Assembly (NCBI GenBank): GCA_028279265.1
Contig: JANQOC010000157.1
Coordinates: 1-10,083, forward strand
Direction: 5' to 3'
DNA: 10,083 nt
Source: Hyphomicrobiales bacterium
GTDB taxonomy: Bacteria; Pseudomonadota; Alphaproteobacteria; Rhizobiales; CAYWUX01
Below the pieces are notes generated by a model. That model was not told where the DNA came from, searched no databases, and worked only from the letters and a program-made list of their open reading frames with translations. The position numbers and the translations under genes were made by a program. Numbering within the stretch: the first letter of the stretch is position 1; each line of letters opens with the position of its first letter. Positions 6,901 to 10,083 of the stretch are shown here, piece after piece.

Positions 6901-7971
6901 ATGGTCAAATGTTTCTTGTCGTGGGGCAATTACCTATTACCAAAAACAATTATCATGACCGCCTTACTGGGGGTGGTGACTGCAGGCATATTTTCGTCTG
7001 AAAGCCTGGCTCAAAAGAAAACCTCAAAAAGTAACGCCCCCATCGCAAAAAATACCAAAGGACCGAATGCTTGTGCCGAATGTCACAAGGAAGAGGCCAA
7101 AGTCTGGAAAAAATCGCAGCACTTTAAAACATTCCGCGAACTGCCGAGATCAAAAGCGGCGCGGGATATTGCCAAACGCCTCGACATCAAGCGCATTAAA
7201 TCCGAAAGCCTTTGCCTCAACTGCCATTTTACCAGCCAGAAGGCATCGAAAAAGAAGGTCAAGGTTATTGCCGGAATTTCATGTGAATCCTGTCATGGAG
7301 CGGGAAAGAACTATATCGATATTCACAGTTCTTACAGCGGCAAGACAAAAGAAACCGAATCCGAGGCCGAAAAAAGTAGCCGGTGGAAAACCGCCGAAAG
7401 CAATAAAATGATCAGACCCGGCAATATCTATCAGATTGCAAAAAACTGCTTCGGGTGCCACATCGTCCCCTTTGAAAAACTAATCAATGTCGGAAAACAT
7501 CCGGCCGGCAGTTCTTTTGAGCTGGTCTCGTGGTCCCAGGGCGAAATCAGGCACAATCTTTGGCATCAACCCGACAAGGGAAACCAGGAAGCATCAATCG
7601 AGCGTCGAAGAATAATGTACCTGGTCGGGCTCACCGTTGAGATCGAGTCCTCTATTCGTGCTGTCGCCGTTTCAGAAGAAACCAATCATTATTCGGTAAA
7701 GATGGCGCATCGCGTGGATGAATCACGCAAGAAGTTTCTTGCAGCCTATAAGCTGATTCCCAAATTCCCTGAACTCGAAGCGATTTCTGCGGCAAGTTAC
7801 GAGGCCGGCCTGAAGCTGAACAATCGCAAGGCCCTGACGCAATCCGCCGACAAGATTGCCTCCCAGATACAGATTTTCCTGACCAAACATGATGGCAAAC
7901 AGTTGGGTGCAATTGACTCTCTGTTGCCAAAGAAAAACAGCTATGTCGGACGAACCGAAGAAACAAATTAA
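6901..7971 (+). CDS. Periplasmic tetraheme c-type cytochrome, cytochrome c554-like
   Basis: From ATG 6901 the product has 356 residues. The frame is open further upstream to 6748, but those residues do not look like an exported N-terminus, whereas 6901 gives a signal peptide (hydrophobic IIMTALLGVVTAGIF, probable cleavage near SLA). Four heme-attachment motifs follow: CAECH (58-62), CLNCH (105-109), CESCH (128-132) and CFGCH (183-187). Additional histidines at about 74 (SQHFKTF), 142, 200 (GKHPAG) and 218 (RHNLWHQ) are candidate distal ligands. The arrangement, with a short first spacing and HFKTF after the first heme, resembles the cytochrome c554 family. A C-terminal region of about 130 residues (RRRIMYLVGLTVEIESSIRA, then long helices) is heme-free. 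It should act as a periplasmic electron carrier or oxidoreductase subunit. It is the first gene of a three-gene operon, 20 bases before the cytochrome b gene. The ribosome-binding site is weak. Substrate unknown. Confidence 0.88.
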   Translation: MVKCFLSWGNYLLPKTIIMTALLGVVTAGIFSSESLAQKKTSKSNAPIAKNTKGPNACAECHKEEAKVWKKSQHFKTFRELPRSKAARDIAKRLDIKRIKSESLCLNCHFTSQKASKKKVKVIAGISCESCHGAGKNYIDIHSSYSGKTKETESEAEKSSRWKTAESNKMIRPGNIYQIAKNCFGCHIVPFEKLINVGKHPAGSSFELVSWSQGEIRHNLWHQPDKGNQEASIERRRIMYLVGLTVEIESSIRAVAVSEETNHYSVKMAHRVDESRKKFLAAYKLIPKFPELEAISAASYEAGLKLNNRKALTQSADKIASQIQIFLTKHDGKQLGAIDSLLPKKNSYVGRTEETN

Positions 7972-7991
7972 TAAAAAGCGTCGTGCCCGTT

Positions 7992-8828
7992 ATGACAAAA
8001 TCTAAATTTTTTCCACTGAACATGTTGACCCTGGCCATCGTCACGATAATGGCCCTGGGCTTCGTTCATCTCGCGGAATCTGCGTTGCGTGAACCCAAGT
8101 TCATTGATGGCTGGCTTCTGGCAGCACTCTTTATTCCGCAGATGATGCTCCATGTACTCAACCAATCTGATCGCGTCCGATTTAGAATTGCACAATCCGG
8201 CACGGTTAACCGAAGACAAACCTTTCATATTTACTGCGGTACTTTTACGAGTGCGTTGTTTTTACTGCACGCAGGACTGGATCTGCCGGGAAGCATGCTC
8301 GGCGCCACACTCTGGGGACTGTTCATTCTCGTTGTTGCTTCAGGATTCCTGGGCATGTCACTGGAGCGCCTTTTCCTGCGCACGATCAGCCAGTTAAACA
8401 TCACTGCAAAACCGCCCAATAGTGATCCCAACGCCCTGCAACAAACCAATCGAATTGAGACCCTGCTTGCGATACTCATAAATCATGTGGAAATGAATCC
8501 GGAAATTGAGAGTTCCACCCGTAAAATTTACGATTTCTTTCAACAAAAGCCGAATGCCTGGAAGCTTTTGAAAGAACCGCGACTGCCACTTCAGAGATTC
8601 CTGATTCAGCTGGAAGAGCTTGAGGATATCGTTGGCTCCGACCGCGCCGGCACAATTGCCGAACTGAAAAGAGAGGCCGTCGATAAACTGGCTACTGATT
8701 TTCAACTCAGTTACGACAAGATCAGATCGACCTGGCTCCTGATCCATGTTCCCAGCACATACTCCCTAGTGATCGTGTCACTCGTACACATCGCCATCGT
8801 TTCCGCATTCTCAACAGGCGTGCCGTAA
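7992..8828 (+). CDS. Membrane diheme cytochrome b-like protein
   Basis: The 278-residue product (ATG 7992; GTG 7983 is also in frame, and neither has a good ribosome-binding site) has four hydrophobic segments. They lie at about 12-28, 41-57 or 79-94, 103-122, and 247-273. Histidines occur as His79 and His93 (FHIYCGTFTSALFLLH), 14 apart, and His252 and His266 (IHVPSTYSLVIVSLVH), also 14 apart. Two such pairs on facing helices are the usual way a four-helix membrane cytochrome binds two b hemes, as in b561-type and formate- or hydrogenase-linked cytochromes b. A polar segment of about 100 residues (140-240) separates the helix pairs and is predicted soluble. It lies between two multiheme cytochrome genes, 20 bases after the first and one base before the next, so it most likely moves electrons between quinones and the periplasmic hemes. 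Heme binding is inferred, and no named family was matched. Confidence 0.75.
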   Translation: MTKSKFFPLNMLTLAIVTIMALGFVHLAESALREPKFIDGWLLAALFIPQMMLHVLNQSDRVRFRIAQSGTVNRRQTFHIYCGTFTSALFLLHAGLDLPGSMLGATLWGLFILVVASGFLGMSLERLFLRTISQLNITAKPPNSDPNALQQTNRIETLLAILINHVEMNPEIESSTRKIYDFFQQKPNAWKLLKEPRLPLQRFLIQLEELEDIVGSDRAGTIAELKREAVDKLATDFQLSYDKIRSTWLLIHVPSTYSLVIVSLVHIAIVSAFSTGVP

Positions 8829-8829
8829 G

Positions 8830-10083
8830 ATGACAAGCGATCGCAAGTTTCAAATAAGTCAGCGCACGACCCGGATTTCCATATGGACATCGCTGGTTGC
8901 CGCTGGAACGGTTCTGATCTGGATGGGTAAGTCGCCGGACCAGCAATGGCTTATGCCGGGGCCGTTAACGTCGAGCCATAGTGCCATTTCCGACTCCACG
9001 GCCTGCCATACATCTCAGACGAATTCTCGCTTTACGTGGATGCACACTATGTTTGCCCGGCCTGATCCGGTTGCGGATAGTAAAGGCTGCATCGTTTGTC
9101 ACAAAATTCAGGACCACAGTTTTGCCCCTCACAATGCCTCCCAAACGGTGCTTCAGCAAAAAACACGCACGTTCGAATCCAGAAAACCGGCGAACAATGA
9201 CAGTGCAGAGGTAAAAATCTCAAAACTACTTTTCGAAACCAAAGACAAATTTGCTGAAGGCATTTATTGCGCGACCTGCCATCGGGAACACAAGGGAATG
9301 GATTTCAAGTCCACCAGGCTTTCAGACCAGCAGTGCCAGGGATGCCATGTCAAAATTTTCGATAGTTTCAAGTCAGACCATCCTGAATTCTTAAACTACC
9401 CTTTCAAGCGCCGGACCCGAATTTCTTTCGATCATGCGGCCCACATCCAGAAACACTTTCCCGAAACAAGGAAGAAAAAACAGATCGCGTCTTCAGCCGT
9501 TCCCGAACAATGCAGTTTTTGCCACACGCCGGATACCGATCCGAGAATTATGGCCATCAAACCATTTTCCCAGACATGTTCAACCTGCCATCTTGACGGA
9601 ATACTTGGCAAAGGCCGGGTCACGGGTGCCCAGGGCATCGGTCTCTTCACAGTGCCGGGGCTTGACGTCGAAACACTAAAAGAAAAAGGCATTGATATCG
9701 GATCCTGGCCGGAAGACTCCGAAGCCGAGCTTACACCGCTCACGAAGTTTCTACTAAGCCTCGAAACATCCAATATTGCCACACTCAAGTCTATCGAGTC
9801 TCTCGACCTTCTGGACCTTACAGAGGCAAATCCGGAGCAGCTGGCTGCTGTGCAGAAGCTTGCCTGGGCAATCAAAAGTTTGTTGAACGACCTGATCAGC
9901 AAACAGCAATCCTGGGTTGTCGAACAACTGGCTGAAGTCAGTTCTGCCGGTAAACAACGAAACAGTGACCTCAAGCTATTGTTGGCCTCCCTCCCCCGGG
10001 ATGTTCTGATCGGTGCTCAAAACTCCTGGTTGCCGAATCTCAGTGCTGAAATCGAATCGCGCCCCAAAAGTGAACCGAAGCCG
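8830..10083 (+). CDS. Membrane-anchored multiheme c-type cytochrome with five CxxCH and one SxxCH site (3' truncated)
   Basis: ATG 8830 lies one base after the TAA of the cytochrome b gene, indicating translational coupling, and the frame stays open to the right edge (418 codons seen). Residues about 16-32 form a hydrophobic anchor or signal (ISIWTSLVAAGTVLIW) followed by PGPLTSSHS. Five canonical heme sites are present: CIVCH (87-91), CATCH (147-151), CQGCH (169-173), CSFCH (228-232) and CSTCH (250-254). An additional site, STACH (56-60), has Ser in place of the first Cys, so up to six hemes are possible. FDHAAHIQKHF (200-210) and HREHKG (151-156) supply likely distal ligands. From about 260 a heme-free helical region (LTPLTKFLLSLE, then leucine-rich repeats of charged residues) runs to the edge. 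The role is probably electron transfer in the periplasm, anchored to the inner membrane and partnered with the upstream cytochromes. The missing C-terminus prevents a full family assignment. Confidence 0.85.
   Translation, partial: MTSDRKFQISQRTTRISIWTSLVAAGTVLIWMGKSPDQQWLMPGPLTSSHSAISDSTACHTSQTNSRFTWMHTMFARPDPVADSKGCIVCHKIQDHSFAPHNASQTVLQQKTRTFESRKPANNDSAEVKISKLLFETKDKFAEGIYCATCHREHKGMDFKSTRLSDQQCQGCHVKIFDSFKSDHPEFLNYPFKRRTRISFDHAAHIQKHFPETRKKKQIASSAVPEQCSFCHTPDTDPRIMAIKPFSQTCSTCHLDGILGKGRVTGAQGIGLFTVPGLDVETLKEKGIDIGSWPEDSEAELTPLTKFLLSLETSNIATLKSIESLDLLDLTEANPEQLAAVQKLAWAIKSLLNDLISKQQSWVVEQLAEVSSAGKQRNSDLKLLLASLPRDVLIGAQNSWLPNLSAEIESRPKSEPKP

Noticed and set aside
8981..9974. Short frames on both strands inside the multiheme cytochrome gene
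   Set aside because: They are shadows. The frame from 8830 to the edge carries the CxxCH motifs and is coupled to the upstream gene.

Overview
The window is ordinary bacterial chromosome with moderate base composition and no phage, CRISPR or intact insertion-sequence signature. Several genes encode exported or periplasmic proteins: multiheme c-type cytochromes, a membrane-anchored TAXI receptor and an EF-hand protein with a signal peptide. That points to a Gram-negative, respiring organism. A cyclase-type ATPase/TPR protein, an orphan TAXI receptor and an OsmC protein together would fit a marine or environmental proteobacterium, perhaps an alphaproteobacterium. This placement is inference and no marker gene is present to prove it.

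Left part (1-3284): the window opens inside a large AAA-type ATPase with a TPR tail, of the kind usually fused to a class III adenylate cyclase. A small two-helix membrane protein follows. On the minus strand lies a phosphinothricin-type GNAT acetyltransferase that is interrupted by one in-frame TGA but otherwise reads through to a complete family-like C-terminus.

Middle (3285-6900): a TAXI-family solute receptor with membrane segments at both ends and no permease beside it; a small minus-strand hypothetical protein; a short secreted EF-hand protein closed by a strong rho-independent terminator; and an OsmC-like peroxide-defence protein. Downstream of OsmC is a run of three stem-loops. The one nearest OsmC is followed by a T tract on the minus strand, so the run may be a minus-strand terminator or small RNA. 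About 520 bases with no convincing gene follow, containing two good dyads ahead of the cytochrome operon.

Right part (6901-10083): a tight three-gene operon of a periplasmic tetraheme c554-type cytochrome, a four-helix membrane protein with two histidine pairs typical of a diheme cytochrome b, and a membrane-anchored multiheme cytochrome cut by the window edge. The last has five CxxCH motifs plus one SxxCH site that has lost its first cysteine. The three products look like one electron-transfer chain between the quinone pool and periplasmic hemes. Its donor or acceptor cannot be told from the sequence. This operon is the most interesting item in the window.
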